A stretch of 64,000 nt of DNA from DASQFQ01 sp038327685 (GTDB taxonomy: Bacteria > Actinomycetota > Thermoleophilia > Solirubrobacterales > Solirubrobacteraceae), in contig JBBQLH010000004.1 of the NCBI GenBank assembly GCA_038327685.1, positions 1 to 64,000 of the forward strand. Reading direction: 5' to 3'. The translations under genes were made by a program, and so were the position numbers. This document shows positions 1 through 9,021 of this stretch, one piece after another (positions within the stretch are counted from its first letter, which is position 1; the number at the start of each line of letters is the position of its first letter). The notes beneath the pieces were generated by a model. That model did no database searches and was not told the DNA's origin. It worked only from the letters and a program-made list of their open reading frames with translations.

Positions 1-349
1 CGGCACCCGCTCAAGGACCCGGCCGGCCCTTCAGACCAAACCAACAGGGCCGCTTCGCGGCCCCGCCCACAACACCGACACCTCGACCGCCTCGATGACC
101 GCCGCTCCCAGCGCCTTCAGAGCAGAACGGTGGATCGAGGCTTAGGACGAGGAGGGCAGTCGCCGCTCCGGGCGGAACTCCTCGAGCTCCCGGCGTCATG
201 GCGCTTAGCTCGCCGAGCAACTGTGAGGGTGGGGTTCGCTCGTCGACGATCAGTCGGACTTCGCCGAGGCTCGGGCTGGTACGCGCGAGCCCGAAGAGAG
301 GGTCATGTCTGAGCTGCTGCTCTGGCACCGCCGGACCTCGGCGGCGCCT

Positions 350-515
350 GTCCTCGTACCGGCACGACGGGTTCATCTACGAGTCCGAGATCACCAAGGG
401 GGCCAACGTGTTCCGCTTCACCGGGCGCGAGACGGGCGGAGCGATCCGCTTGGATCACCTCACGCCTCAGACGCAAGGAGCTCTCGCTGCCGTAGGGCGC
501 AGGCCCACGGAGTGA
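350..515 (+). pseudogene. possible C-terminal protein remnant, unidentified
   Basis: A short plus-strand frame ending at the TGA 513-515 reads as plausible protein over its last 50 codons (HDGFIYESEITKGANVFRF, then ETGGAIRLDHLTP). The upstream part of the same frame is low-complexity Arg/Ser sequence typical of a non-coding frame in high-GC DNA. No start, RBS or family can be assigned. It ends just before a perfect palindrome, which fits the tail of a broken gene. Nothing else is recognisable in 1-580. Confidence 0.25.
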
Positions 516-524
516 GACCGCACG

Positions 525-550
525 AGAGGGCGGCCACGTGGCCGCCCTCT
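525..550. terminator. perfect 13-bp palindrome, likely bidirectional terminator
   Basis: AGAGGGCGGCCAC at 525-537 is followed directly by its exact reverse complement at 538-550. The palindrome lies between the end of a rightward frame (515) and the end of the leftward LVIVD gene (581), where a shared terminator is expected. No U-tract follows, as is common in GC-rich actinobacteria. Confidence 0.55.
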
Positions 551-580
551 CCGTGCTCAGGACCTGCGCCGCCCCAAGCG

Positions 581-2209
581 CTACGGAGCCAGTCGGCGAG
601 CCGCCGTGCGGGCGGCAGGGGTCGTCACCTTCGCTCGCTTCGTCTTGGTCTTGGCGACGCTCTTGCCGCCGCCCTCGGGCTTGAGGTTGCCTGGATGCAG
701 CCGGACGCCCGAGCCGACGACGTTCATCTGCGTCTGTGGGTTCAGGAACGGCAGCGCGATGTCGTTGACGTCGGTCGCCGCGCTGAAGACCTGGAAGCCC
801 AGGCCGCTGGGCGGGTCTTCGACGCCGTCTTGGCCGTACATCGTCAGCGTCGAGCCTGGCAGCGCCGGCCCCTCATACCAGTAGGCGGCCCAGTTGTCTG
901 AGCCCGCGGCCGCGCCGTTGCCGGCGTCGAAGAACGTGGCCTCGAACGGATTCTCCGGATCGTTGAAATCGACCACGTCGGCCCCGCCCGTGTACCAGGC
1001 GTTGACCAGCAGATCCGCATCCGGCGTGGACACCGTGTTGCCGACGTGCGCCGAGCAGTAGCTCGGCCCCGGCTCCTCGGTCTCCGGCCGCGGGATCTGG
1101 AAGTGGCTCAGCTTCTGGCCGGAGGCGGTGTCCAAGAAGAACATCCGGCCCGTGTCGGCCGGGCCGGTGTAGTACTCCTCGGTCACCGTCGGGCAGCCTT
1201 CGCCGAACGACTCATCGATGAAGTTCACGACCTTGCCGTCCTGGCTGAAGGTCGCCGAGTGCCAGAAGTCGACGGCCACGTCGCCCGCCGTGCCGAGCGA
1301 GCGCTGTGCGCCGTCGGTGTCCACGTTGTCGTCGTAGACCCAGTAGGGATGCTCGGTGTCCGGGATCCCGTTCGGCTTGATCCGCCACAGCTGAGCCTGC
1401 TCCGCGCAGGCGGCCGCAGCCAGCCGCAACTCGACGAACACCGCGATGTCGTGACAGGCCGTCAGGTCGTTGAAGCCGTGCAGTCCGTGCTCGTCGGGGT
1501 CGAACCTGTTGTCGGGGTCGCCGGGATAGGAGATTCGCGGCTGCGCGATCACCTTCGCCGCGCCCGGATTGTTCACCGGGACCTGGATCACCGAGATCTT
1601 CTTGTGCAGCGGGTTGTCCGGCGCGTTCTCCGGTCCGCACGTCGGCCCGGGCCGCAGCGGATAGGAGGAGACGTAGAGCAGGAGCTGCGCCGGGTTCTTC
1701 GGATACAACGTGATGGTGTGGGCACCGCAGTCGGTGTAGACGGCGCCGATCTGGCGCGGGCTGCTCGGATCGCTCACGTCGAAGATGCGTACGCCCTCCC
1801 AGCCGCTCGGATCTGCGTCGAAGCGCGAGCCGTCGGGATGCGTGGTGTTCTCCGAGCCGCAATTCGGCCCGGTCTGCGTCCGGTCGACCGCCAGGAAGAG
1901 CAGCTTGTTCTGCCAGACCACGGGGTCGTTCTGCGCTCCGCGGCACTTGAAGTCGCTCAGCAGGGCCGGCGTCGCCGGGCTGGAGATGTCGAAGATGCGG
2001 ACGCCGTCGTAGTTGCCCGCGTACGCGCGATCGCCCCAGAACGCGAGGTCGGAGTTGATCGCCTGCGGGACGCTGGAGTTGGGCGAGTTGAACAGCTGGG
2101 TCATGCCCGTGGCGTCCGGGTCACCGTCGTGAACGGCGGACGCCGGCGCGGCCAGCACCATCGATGCCAGCGCGCACGCCGCGAGGACGAGTAAGCGAGT
2201 CCTTCTCAT
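581..2209 (-). CDS. exported LVIVD-repeat beta-propeller-like protein
   Basis: This 542-residue protein begins with a signal peptide (MRRTRLLVLAACALASMVL, then an APASA cleavage region). Repeats of the form 'G-VRIFDIS-P--P' follow (GVRIFDISSPATP near residue 70, GVRIFDVSDPSSP near 140), typical of LVIVD-repeat proteins that fold as propeller-like surface or secreted proteins. The C-terminus is Lys/Ala/Thr rich. The ATG at 2209 is chosen because GGGAGAGAC lies just upstream and the signal peptide starts there; an in-frame start at 2254 adds 15 residues unlike a leader. The molecular function of these proteins is not established. The gene stands alone with a palindrome downstream. Confidence 0.75.
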   Translation of the reverse strand: MRRTRLLVLAACALASMVLAAPASAVHDGDPDATGMTQLFNSPNSSVPQAINSDLAFWGDRAYAGNYDGVRIFDISSPATPALLSDFKCRGAQNDPVVWQNKLLFLAVDRTQTGPNCGSENTTHPDGSRFDADPSGWEGVRIFDVSDPSSPRQIGAVYTDCGAHTITLYPKNPAQLLLYVSSYPLRPGPTCGPENAPDNPLHKKISVIQVPVNNPGAAKVIAQPRISYPGDPDNRFDPDEHGLHGFNDLTACHDIAVFVELRLAAAACAEQAQLWRIKPNGIPDTEHPYWVYDDNVDTDGAQRSLGTAGDVAVDFWHSATFSQDGKVVNFIDESFGEGCPTVTEEYYTGPADTGRMFFLDTASGQKLSHFQIPRPETEEPGPSYCSAHVGNTVSTPDADLLVNAWYTGGADVVDFNDPENPFEATFFDAGNGAAAGSDNWAAYWYEGPALPGSTLTMYGQDGVEDPPSGLGFQVFSAATDVNDIALPFLNPQTQMNVVGSGVRLHPGNLKPEGGGKSVAKTKTKRAKVTTPAARTAARRLAP

Positions 2210-2384
2210 AGGGTCTCTCCCCCGAGTAGCTGAGCGGACGTTTGCCCCTCTCACGGCGGGGTGTGACGACCGCGGCCCGCTCGATCACGGATGCGAAGCC
2301 CACCGTGGCACCTGGAGCCCCCTCCAGTCCCCTGACCTCCCTCCATCCGACTCCCGAGGCGCAAACCGATGCGCCCCGCTCGCG

Positions 2385-2863
2385 AGTGTCCTACGCGTGG
2401 TCGGAGCTGTCAAGGCGTAACCGAGGGCTGCTGTGGGCCGACTGCGACGGCGACGACGCCGTCGCCGCGCTGCAGGGGTTCGAGCCGGCGCCCGCGATCG
2501 TCATCGCGTCCGGCAGCGGCTTGAACTGCCACGCCTACTGGCCGCTCACCGAGCCGCTGGATCGCGACGAGGTCGAGCGCGCGAACCGTCGCCCGGCGCA
2601 CGCGCTGGGCGCGGACCCCCGCCTCGGCGGACTCAGCGCGGATCCTCAGGGTCCCAGGGACCCTGTCGTGGAGCACGAGCCGCCGACGGCGGTCGAGGCG
2701 CTGCGCCTCGACACGCGTCAGCGCTTGCGGCCCGGCGAGTCGTCGCGTCGCTTCCCGACCCGCCGGCGCCGCCGCGGGCGCCGGATGTGTCACCGGAGCT
2801 TCGGGGGGATGACCAGCTGCTGGCGATCGCGCCCGACGTCTACGTGCGGCGCCTGATGGGCGT
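2385..2863 (+). pseudogene. frameshifted RepB-type DNA primase remnant
   Basis: Pieces of a phage/plasmid-style primase are spread over all three plus frames. Frame 1 holds GLLWADCDGDDAVAAL, ASGSGLNCHAYWPLTEPL and ERANRRPAHALGADP at 2420-2620. Frame 2 holds ADSARILRVPGTLSW at 2627-2671. Frame 1 resumes with EHEPPTAVEALRLD. Frame 3 has VVASLPDPPAPP, then DDQLLAIAPDVYVRRLMG, ending near 2860. In related mobile-element primases the last block immediately precedes a CHC2 zinc finger, which is missing here. At least three frameshifts and a 3' deletion make it non-functional. The family assignment rests on remembered motif order. Confidence 0.6.
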
Positions 2864-3018
2864 CGGCGCTCGCCGCCGTGGCGGCGGGCCCGTCGCCCGC
2901 GCTCGTCGTCGCCCACGCCGGCACGATCCGCGCCGCGCTGGCGGGCTCCGGCGGGCGGGTGCCCACGGAGTCCGCCCTCGCCCACGGCGCGGTGGTGGAG
3001 CTAGCCCTCCCGGCGTGA
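2857..3018 (+). pseudogene. histidine-phosphatase family C-terminal fragment
   Basis: Directly after the primase remnant one frame reads PALVVAHAGTIRAALAGSGG and then HGAVVELALP before the TGA at 3016-3018. The 'LVV-H-G-IRA' block plus a short final beta strand is the C-terminal half of phosphoglycerate-mutase-like (cobC/GpmB type) phosphatases, including the second catalytic His. The N-terminal RHG half is absent, so this is a truncated relic abutting the 3' end of the solute-binding protein gene on the other strand. Confidence 0.5.
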
Positions 3019-4626
3019 CCAGTGGTTGGAGGACACCTCGGTGTCCGCCAGCTCGAACGTCGCCCGGTACGCCTTGAACTCGACGTGCCGGTTCACGGCG
3101 TAGAGCGCGTTGGGCGCGCAGAGGAACAGCGCCTTGGACTGCTCGTACACGTAGCGGTCGATCTCCTCGGCCAGCGCCCGGGAGCGGTCGGCGTCGATCG
3201 TCCGGGCGAGCTCGCCGAAGATCCGGTCGAACTCCGGATCCACGGGTCCCGCCCGGAAGCCGCCGTCGTGCCCGAAGAATTCCCGGTGCACGAACGCGGC
3301 CGGGTTGTCCGAGGACAGGTCGAACCACGGGTTGAGCAGGACGTCCCACGGCAGGACGAGCTTCTTCTCCACGAGCGCCCGGGCGCCGGCGACCATCTGC
3401 TCCGGCGGGACAACGATGATCTCCGACGCGATGCCGAGCGCGTCCTCGACGTCCGCGGCGATCATCCTCGCGATCCCCTCGAGCGACCCGTCCCCCGCGA
3501 TCCGCAGGGCCCGCCCCTGCGGCCAGCCGGCCGCCTCCGCGAGCTCCTTCGCGCGCGCTGGGTCGCGGCGGCGCGGCTCGAGGTCCGCCTTGGCCCCGTT
3601 GCACCAGGTGGGCGTCAGGGCGGCGAGCGGGACGGCGTAGCCCCCGAACGCCTCCTCGGCGATCCGGTGGCGGTCGACGGCCCAGTTCAGCGCCTCGCGC
3701 ATGCGGACGTCGTGCAGCGGCGCGTCGTTGGACTCGTAGGCGTTGAAAACGCCCGTGAGCATCCGGTTGGCGTCGATGGTCACCAGCCGGGCATGCTCGG
3801 AGTCCTGCACCCGCCCGGCGTCCGCGGGCGAGACCTCCGTGACGATGTCGATCTCCCCCTCCCGGTCGCAGACGGCGTCGAGCGCCTCCGCCGGCGACAG
3901 GTCGTTGAGGAAGACGACCCGCTCGAGCCTCGCGGTGCGGCCCGAGTTGTGCTCACGGTTCGCCTCGAGCACGACGCGGGGGGTGCGGTCCTCACCGGTG
4001 ATCAGGTTCGTGGCGACGAACTCGGGACGGACCCGCTGGATCGCCATGACCGTGTCGATCGACGAATGGCCCTCAACGAGGGTGAACGGTCCGGTGCCCC
4101 ACGGGCCCGGCGCGTCGATCACTCACCAGTGGCCCTCGCCGCTGCCCGTCTTCTTGTAGCCAAAGCCGTGGGTCTGCCAGAAGGAGGGGCTGGCGATGTG
4201 AAAGCCGCGGAACTTGCCGAGGATCAGGCCGTCGGGCTCCGGGAAGCGGAACACGCAGGTCAGGTCGTCCTCGACGACGCACTGGGAATCCGGGTGGAAG
4301 TTCAGGTGGGTGCCGGGCGGATGGGGCGCCGCCCACGTCTGCACCTCGTCGAAGTCGTTCTTGATCGAGTGCGCCGTGCAGGGCGCACCGTCCTGGAAGC
4401 GGACGCCGGGACGGACCTTGACCTCGAGCGACGTCTCGTCGCGCCAGGTGGCGGACTCGGCGAGCGCCATGGTGATGTAGCCGTCGTGATCGGTCCGGAT
4501 CGGCTCCTCCATGGTGTTCCACGTGATGAAGAGCCAGTTGAGCGGATGGGGGTCGAAGACGTTGATCGTCCCGACCGGTTCACCATCCCGCTCCGTCGGC
4601 TCCGCCTCGGTCACTGCGGTGCCCAC
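3001..4626 (-). pseudogene. ABC-transporter solute-binding protein (SBP family 5) with one in-frame TGA
   Basis: Two abutting frames in the same phase (4626-4123 and 4122-3001) together give about 541 residues of a peptide/nickel-type solute-binding protein. They are split only by TGA at 4125-4123, between GSGEGHW and VIDAPGPWGTGPF. Supporting blocks are VRPGVRFQDGAP, REALNWAVDRHRIAEEAFGG and a C-terminal VNRHVEFKAYR. The GTG at 4626 has GAGGAGGG upstream. No lipoprotein signal is visible, so export is uncertain, and no permease or ATPase genes are adjacent. Neighbours on both sides are decayed, so a TGG-to-TGA nonsense mutation is the simplest reading. Selenocysteine is the alternative, because an 8-bp hairpin with a GUG loop (4110-4091) lies 12 nt past the TGA. 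Confidence 0.7.
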
Positions 4627-4681
4627 AGCGTCCCTCCTCTCCTCGGTCCAACACCAGCGTATCCCCGTTCCCAGGCCCCGG

Positions 4682-5082
4682 CTAGAACGCCGCGGCGCCC
4701 GCTTCGGCCACCGGCTGGTCCTGCTCGACGCTTCCGGTGCTGACCCCGACAGCGCCGACGACCTCGCCGTCGCGCACGAGCGGGATGCCGCCCGCGAAGA
4801 TCACGATGCGGCCGCACGCGGCGTCGCTGAGCCCGAACAGCGGCTCGCCGGACTGCGTGGCGCCGACCAGGTCCTTGGTCTGCGTCTGGAACGCGATGGC
4901 GGTGTAGGCCTTTTGATCGAGATGTTGATGCTGCCGATGAACGCCCCATCCATGCGGACGTGCGACCTCAGATTGCCGCCCGCGTCGACCACGGCGATGT
5001 CCATCGGCTGCCCGATCTCCTGTGCCTTGCGCTCGGCCCCGTCGATGACGCGCCGCGCATCCTCCAGCGTGATGGAATACAT
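4682..5082 (-). pseudogene. frameshifted GlcG/HbpS-family protein
   Basis: The N-terminal half (MYSITLEDARRVIDGAERKA, then DIAVVDAGGNLRSHVRMDGA and SINISI) and C-terminal half (KAYTAIAFQTQTKDL, then GRIVIFAGGIPLVRDGEVVG and AVGVSTGSVEQDQPVAEAG) are classic GlcG/HbpS, a small fold that binds haem or related ligands. The halves lie in different minus frames. One base appears lost in the AAAA run near 4911-4917, just after SINISI. The ATG at 5082 begins the family's usual N-terminus. About 133 residues would be restored. It is probably inactive unless the base loss is a sequencing error. Confidence 0.75.
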
Positions 5083-5332
5083 GTGCCTCCGGTTTCAGAC
5101 GAACGCCCTCCGGCACCGGGGTCGACGACCGCGCACCCTCAGTTAACCGCCGCGCCCCTTGGCGCCGGCAACCTCAACGTCATCCGGGCCGCGGCGGCCC
5201 GGCTGTCCGCGAGCTGCTGGTCGCCGAGGCGGTCGCGGACGGCCTGGTTCATGAGCCGGTCGTAGGCGGCCGGCGATTCCTTGCTCAGCCCGCTGCCCAG
5301 GCCGACGCGCTCCACGGCCCGGGTATCGGCGG

Positions 5333-6859
5333 CTACGCCCGCCAGTGGCTCGCGGTGAAGAGGACGAGCACCGGGATGATCTCGAGCCGCCCGAGGTACA
5401 TCAGCGCCGTCAGCACGAGCGTGGAGAGGTTGCTGAACGGCTCGAAGGAGCCCATCGGGCCGGCGAAGCCGAGCCCCGGCCCGCAGCCGCCCAGCGTCGT
5501 CGCGGCGTCGGCGAGCGCCTGAAAGGCCGTCAGGTCGATGCCGCGCAGGGAGGAGTCGATCATGATCACGACCGTGCCGCCGACGCACACGCCGAGGTAG
5601 AGGAAGACGAAGACGATGATCGCGCGCAGCGCGCGCTCGTCGACCACGGCGCCGTTGACCCGCAGCGGCACGACCACGCCTGGGTGCAGGGTCTGGTCGA
5701 TCTCGCGACGCAGCATCTTGGCGATGACGACGTGGCGGACGACCTTGATCGAGCCGCTCGTGGAGCCGGCCGAGGCGCCGAACATCACGACACCGAAGAG
5801 CACCAGCCCGGTCAGCGGCGTCCAGAGGTTGAAGTCGGCGCTGGCGAAGCCGGTCGTGGTCATCATCGACACGGTGTTAAAGACGCCGTGGCGGAGGGCG
5901 TCGGCACCGCGGAAGGTCCCGGCCGTCCAGAGCTCGACGATCAGCACGGCCGACGCGAGCGCGGCGAGTCCGAGCCCGACGCGGAACTCCTCGTCGCGCA
6001 GGAACAGGACGGGTCTGCGCCCGACGATGGCGCCGTAGAGCAGCGCGAAGTTCGTCCCCGCCACGAGCATGAAGACGACGATCACCCACTGCGAGGCGGC
6101 GGCGAACGGCTCGACCGACCGCGGCTCGGGCGAGAACCCTGCGGTGGAGACCGTCCCGAAGCTGTGCGCGGTCGCGTTGAAGAGCGTCATGCGCGGATCC
6201 AGCCCGGTCCAGCCCAGCACGGCGAGCACGGTGATCTCGAGCGTCGTGATCGCGAGGTAGAGCAGCAGGAAGCGCCGTGCCGACTCGGCGATCGTCGTGG
6301 TCAGCCCCAGCTCTGGCCCTGGCGCCTCGCTTCGAAAGAGCGCCTGGCGGCCGCCGACCCGCAGGCGCGGCAGGATCGCGAGGAACAGCACGATGATCCC
6401 GACGCCGCCGATCCAGGCCGAGAACTGGCGCCACATCGCCATCGAGCGCGACAGTGCGGCGATGTCCGCGACGGCCGTCGAGCTCGTCGTCGAGAAGCCC
6501 GACATCGACTCAAACAGCGCGTCGAACGGGTTCGAGAGCTCGGGCTCCGCGAGCACGTAGGGCAGCGCGCCGAAGACGGCGATCAGCAGCCAGATCAGCG
6601 ACACCACGAGGTAGCCCTCGCGCGCGCCGATGCGCTCCTTGCCCACCGTCGCTCGTTCAAGCGCGAAGCCGAACGCCGCCGTGACCACGCCCGAGACGAG
6701 CCACGGCCACAGCGCCTCGCCGTAGCCGGCGGCGATCGCGGCCGGGAAAAGGAACGCCGCGCTGAGGTACTTGAACAACGCGCCGACGAGGTTCAGCGCG
6801 CCGCTGATGTCCACACCCGGCGCACGGCGGCGTACCCGTCTCGGCGCAGCGCTCAACAT
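5333..6859 (-). CDS. trkH: Trk-type potassium uptake membrane subunit TrkH
   Basis: This 508-residue protein is the channel-like membrane subunit of a Trk/Ktr K+ uptake system. Selectivity-filter-type P-loop segments are visible (ESMSGFSTTSSTAV, AHSFGTVSTAGFSP, TVSMMTTTGFASADF, ADAATTLGGCGPGLG), each between hydrophobic helices. FGASAGSTSGSIKVVRHVV precedes the cytoplasmic helix, as in TrkH. The ATG at 6859 is preferred over in-frame starts up to 6979, which would overlap the divergent trkA. Only 31 bp separate the two start codons, so the pair shares a regulatory region and should act together with TrkA as the NAD/ATP-responsive gating subunit. Confidence 0.93.
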   Translation of the reverse strand: MLSAAPRRVRRRAPGVDISGALNLVGALFKYLSAAFLFPAAIAAGYGEALWPWLVSGVVTAAFGFALERATVGKERIGAREGYLVVSLIWLLIAVFGALPYVLAEPELSNPFDALFESMSGFSTTSSTAVADIAALSRSMAMWRQFSAWIGGVGIIVLFLAILPRLRVGGRQALFRSEAPGPELGLTTTIAESARRFLLLYLAITTLEITVLAVLGWTGLDPRMTLFNATAHSFGTVSTAGFSPEPRSVEPFAAASQWVIVVFMLVAGTNFALLYGAIVGRRPVLFLRDEEFRVGLGLAALASAVLIVELWTAGTFRGADALRHGVFNTVSMMTTTGFASADFNLWTPLTGLVLFGVVMFGASAGSTSGSIKVVRHVVIAKMLRREIDQTLHPGVVVPLRVNGAVVDERALRAIIVFVFLYLGVCVGGTVVIMIDSSLRGIDLTAFQALADAATTLGGCGPGLGFAGPMGSFEPFSNLSTLVLTALMYLGRLEIIPVLVLFTASHWRA

Positions 6860-6890
6860 CTCGCGCGGATCATCGCCTACATTCGCGCTT

Positions 6891-8216
6891 ATGCGGATCA
6901 TCGTCCTCGGCGCCGCCCACATCGGCCACGCGCTCATCGACGCCCTGCACGAGGAGCACGAGCTCACCGTCATCGACACCGACCCGCAGCGGCTCGCGAC
7001 GCTCTCGAACCGCTACGACATCCGGACCGTCGAGGGCGACGGAACGACGGAGAAGACCCTGCGCAAGGCGGGCATGGAGGACGTGGATCTCTTCATCGGC
7101 TGCAGCCCGCGCGAAGAAGCGAACCTGGTCGGCGCGATGCTGGTCAAGCGGCTCTCCGGCGCGCAGACGATCGTGCGGACCACCAGCGCCGCCTACCTCG
7201 ACGCCTGGCGCGAGCGCCACCTCGAAGTGGACTTCATGGTCTCCCCCGAGATCGAGACCGCGAACGCCATCTCAGCGACGCTCGGCCTGCCCGCCGCCCG
7301 CCACACCGACGTCTTCGCCGACGGCAAGGTGCAGATCGTCGAGCTCGACGTGCCCGCCGACGCGGCCCACGGCGCGCTGATCGGCCGCACGCTGCGCACC
7401 GCCGCCGTGCCCGCCGACTCCAAGGTGGCCGCGCTGATCCGCGGCGAGCAGCTGATCGTCCCCCGCGGCGACGAGCAGATCCTCCCCGGCGACCGTGTCG
7501 TCGTCATCGCCTCACCGGCATCGGCACGCGAATGGGGCCGGATCGCGGGCCGCGGCGACGAGCCCGTCGACGACGTCGTCATCTTCGGCTGCGGGCGCAT
7601 GGGCACGACGATCGCGGGGGTGCTGCTCGAGCGCGGCATCCGCCTGCGGCTGGTCGACGCGCAGCGCGAGCGCGTGCGCGAGATCGCCGAGGCGCTGCCC
7701 GGCGTGCGCGCCTTCCACGCCCACGCCTTCGACCCTGACTTCCTCGAGCACGAGCGCATCGGCAGCGCGACCGCAGGCGTGTTCTGCCTCAACGACGATG
7801 CGAAGAACCTCTACGGCGCGATCCTCGCCAAGAGCCACGGCATGCGCCTAACGATCGCGCTCGTGCACGACGCGGTCTCCGTCGGCGTCTACGAACGCGG
7901 GGGCGTCGACGTCGCGATCAACCCCCGCCAGGTCACCGCCGAGGAGATGGTCCGCTTCGCACACGATCCGCGCATCCGCCAGATCGCAATGCTCGAGGGC
8001 GACCGCTTCGAGGTGCTCGACATGACCGTCCGACCCGACTCCGACCTTGTCGACACGCCCTTCAACGCGATGCCCGCCACCGGCTCGACCATCGGAGCCG
8101 TCATCCGCGATGGCGAGGTGACGTTCCCCCACGGCTCCGACACGCTGCGCGCGGGCGACCGCGTGATCATCTTCGTCGAGTCCCGCCGCGCGTCTTTCGT
8201 CGAACGCACGCTCTGA
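6891..8216 (+). CDS. trkA: Trk potassium uptake regulatory subunit TrkA
   Basis: This 441-residue protein has the duplicated RCK layout of TrkA. The first Rossmann domain starts MRIIVLGAAHIGHALIDAL, followed by VIDTDPQRL, with TrkA_C around residues 135-215. The second Rossmann domain contains VVIFGCGRMGTTIAGVLLE near residue 225, followed by a second TrkA_C ending RAGDRVIIFVE. TrkA binds nucleotide and gates TrkH on the inner membrane face. A TACATT -10-like hexamer at 6878-6883 ends only 7 nt before the ATG, so the transcript may be leaderless. It is divergent from trkH. Confidence 0.93.
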   Translation: MRIIVLGAAHIGHALIDALHEEHELTVIDTDPQRLATLSNRYDIRTVEGDGTTEKTLRKAGMEDVDLFIGCSPREEANLVGAMLVKRLSGAQTIVRTTSAAYLDAWRERHLEVDFMVSPEIETANAISATLGLPAARHTDVFADGKVQIVELDVPADAAHGALIGRTLRTAAVPADSKVAALIRGEQLIVPRGDEQILPGDRVVVIASPASAREWGRIAGRGDEPVDDVVIFGCGRMGTTIAGVLLERGIRLRLVDAQRERVREIAEALPGVRAFHAHAFDPDFLEHERIGSATAGVFCLNDDAKNLYGAILAKSHGMRLTIALVHDAVSVGVYERGGVDVAINPRQVTAEEMVRFAHDPRIRQIAMLEGDRFEVLDMTVRPDSDLVDTPFNAMPATGSTIGAVIRDGEVTFPHGSDTLRAGDRVIIFVESRRASFVERTL

Positions 8217-8470
8217 CCGATCGCCGGCCGGCCGCAATGCCTCGTGACGGACGGCAATGGCGCGCTCGGCGGCGTCCTCGCGGTTGCGGACAACTCACCG
8301 GTTCGGAGGCTTGGACGAGGCATGTCATCTGGCCGACCCGGGACGCCTGCTTTCCGCGCAAGAGCGGGTCAGCCTTCCGTTGACGCCTGGTAGCTGCGTG
8401 CCCGCGACTAGGAGCACAGGTTGGTTAGGCGGTCCGCTACCGGGCGCGAGATGGCGTCCGACACTGAGAT

Positions 8471-8516
8471 AACACAGATTTTGATTATCGCAGTTATTAT
8501 TGGTGTATGCTGTGTT
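8471..8516 (+). promoter_or_regulatory. AT-rich promoter/operator before the MarR-DrrAB operon
   Basis: This is a markedly AT-rich patch in otherwise GC-rich DNA. It contains a perfect 7-bp inverted repeat, AACACAG (8471-8477) and CTGTGTT (8510-8516), flanking TTGATT (8481) and TATTAT (8495-8500). The repeat ends 1 nt before the probable GTG start of the regulator, consistent with autoregulation. The assignment of -35 and -10 elements is uncertain. The rest of 8217-8470 shows nothing recognisable. Confidence 0.4.
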
Positions 8517-8517
8517 C

Positions 8518-9021
8518 GTGCCGACCGACGCAGAGATCACATTCGCCGACCACATGGGCCGCTTCTATGCGCGCCGGTACGCGTTCCCGCCGATGGTCGG
8601 CCGCCTGCTGGGCTACCTGGCTGTCTGTGACCCGCCGGACCAGAGCATCGACGAGCTGGCCGCGGCGCTGCTGGCCAGTCGCAGCGCGATCACGGGCGCG
8701 GTCAAGGTGCTCGAGACCACGCACGCGGTCCACCGCTCGCGCGTGGCCGGCGAGCGGATGGACAGGGTGCGCATCGACCTGAGCTCGCCGCAGTCGCTGG
8801 GCATGGACATCGCCGAGTACGAAGAGCTTCGCGAGCTGGCGCGCGAGGGCCTGGACGTGGTGGGCGACGCCCCGGTGGAGCGGCGCGCCGTACTGCTCGA
8901 GATGTCGGCGTTCGCCGACTTCCTGCTTGAACAGATGCCGCGGCTCCAGCAGGAGTGGCAGGCACGCCGCGCGGCGCTGGTCGCCTCGGGTGAGCTTCCC
9001 GAACGCGGAGGCCGGGCATGA
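8518..9021 (+). CDS. MarR/GbsR-family transcriptional regulator
   Basis: This 167-residue winged-helix protein has a DNA-binding core SIDELAAALLASRSAITGAV, then KVLETTHAVHRSRVAG around residues 40-75. A helical C-terminus (FADFLLEQMPRLQQEWQARR) is typical of dimerising GbsR/MarR regulators. The GTG at 8518 is chosen because the protein then starts directly with PTDAEITFADHMG; starts at 8500-8512 are also in frame. Its last 4 bases overlap drrA (ATGA). It probably controls expression of the exporter operon in response to a substrate that cannot be read from sequence. Confidence 0.8.
   Translation: MPTDAEITFADHMGRFYARRYAFPPMVGRLLGYLAVCDPPDQSIDELAAALLASRSAITGAVKVLETTHAVHRSRVAGERMDRVRIDLSSPQSLGMDIAEYEELRELAREGLDVVGDAPVERRAVLLEMSAFADFLLEQMPRLQQEWQARRAALVASGELPERGGRA

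Noticed and set aside
5345..7738. 797-codon open frame on the plus strand opposite trkH
   Set aside because: Glu/Arg/Asp/Gly/His low-complexity sequence, typical of the antisense frame of a GC-rich gene; it spans two real genes (trkH and trkA) and has no homologous motifs.
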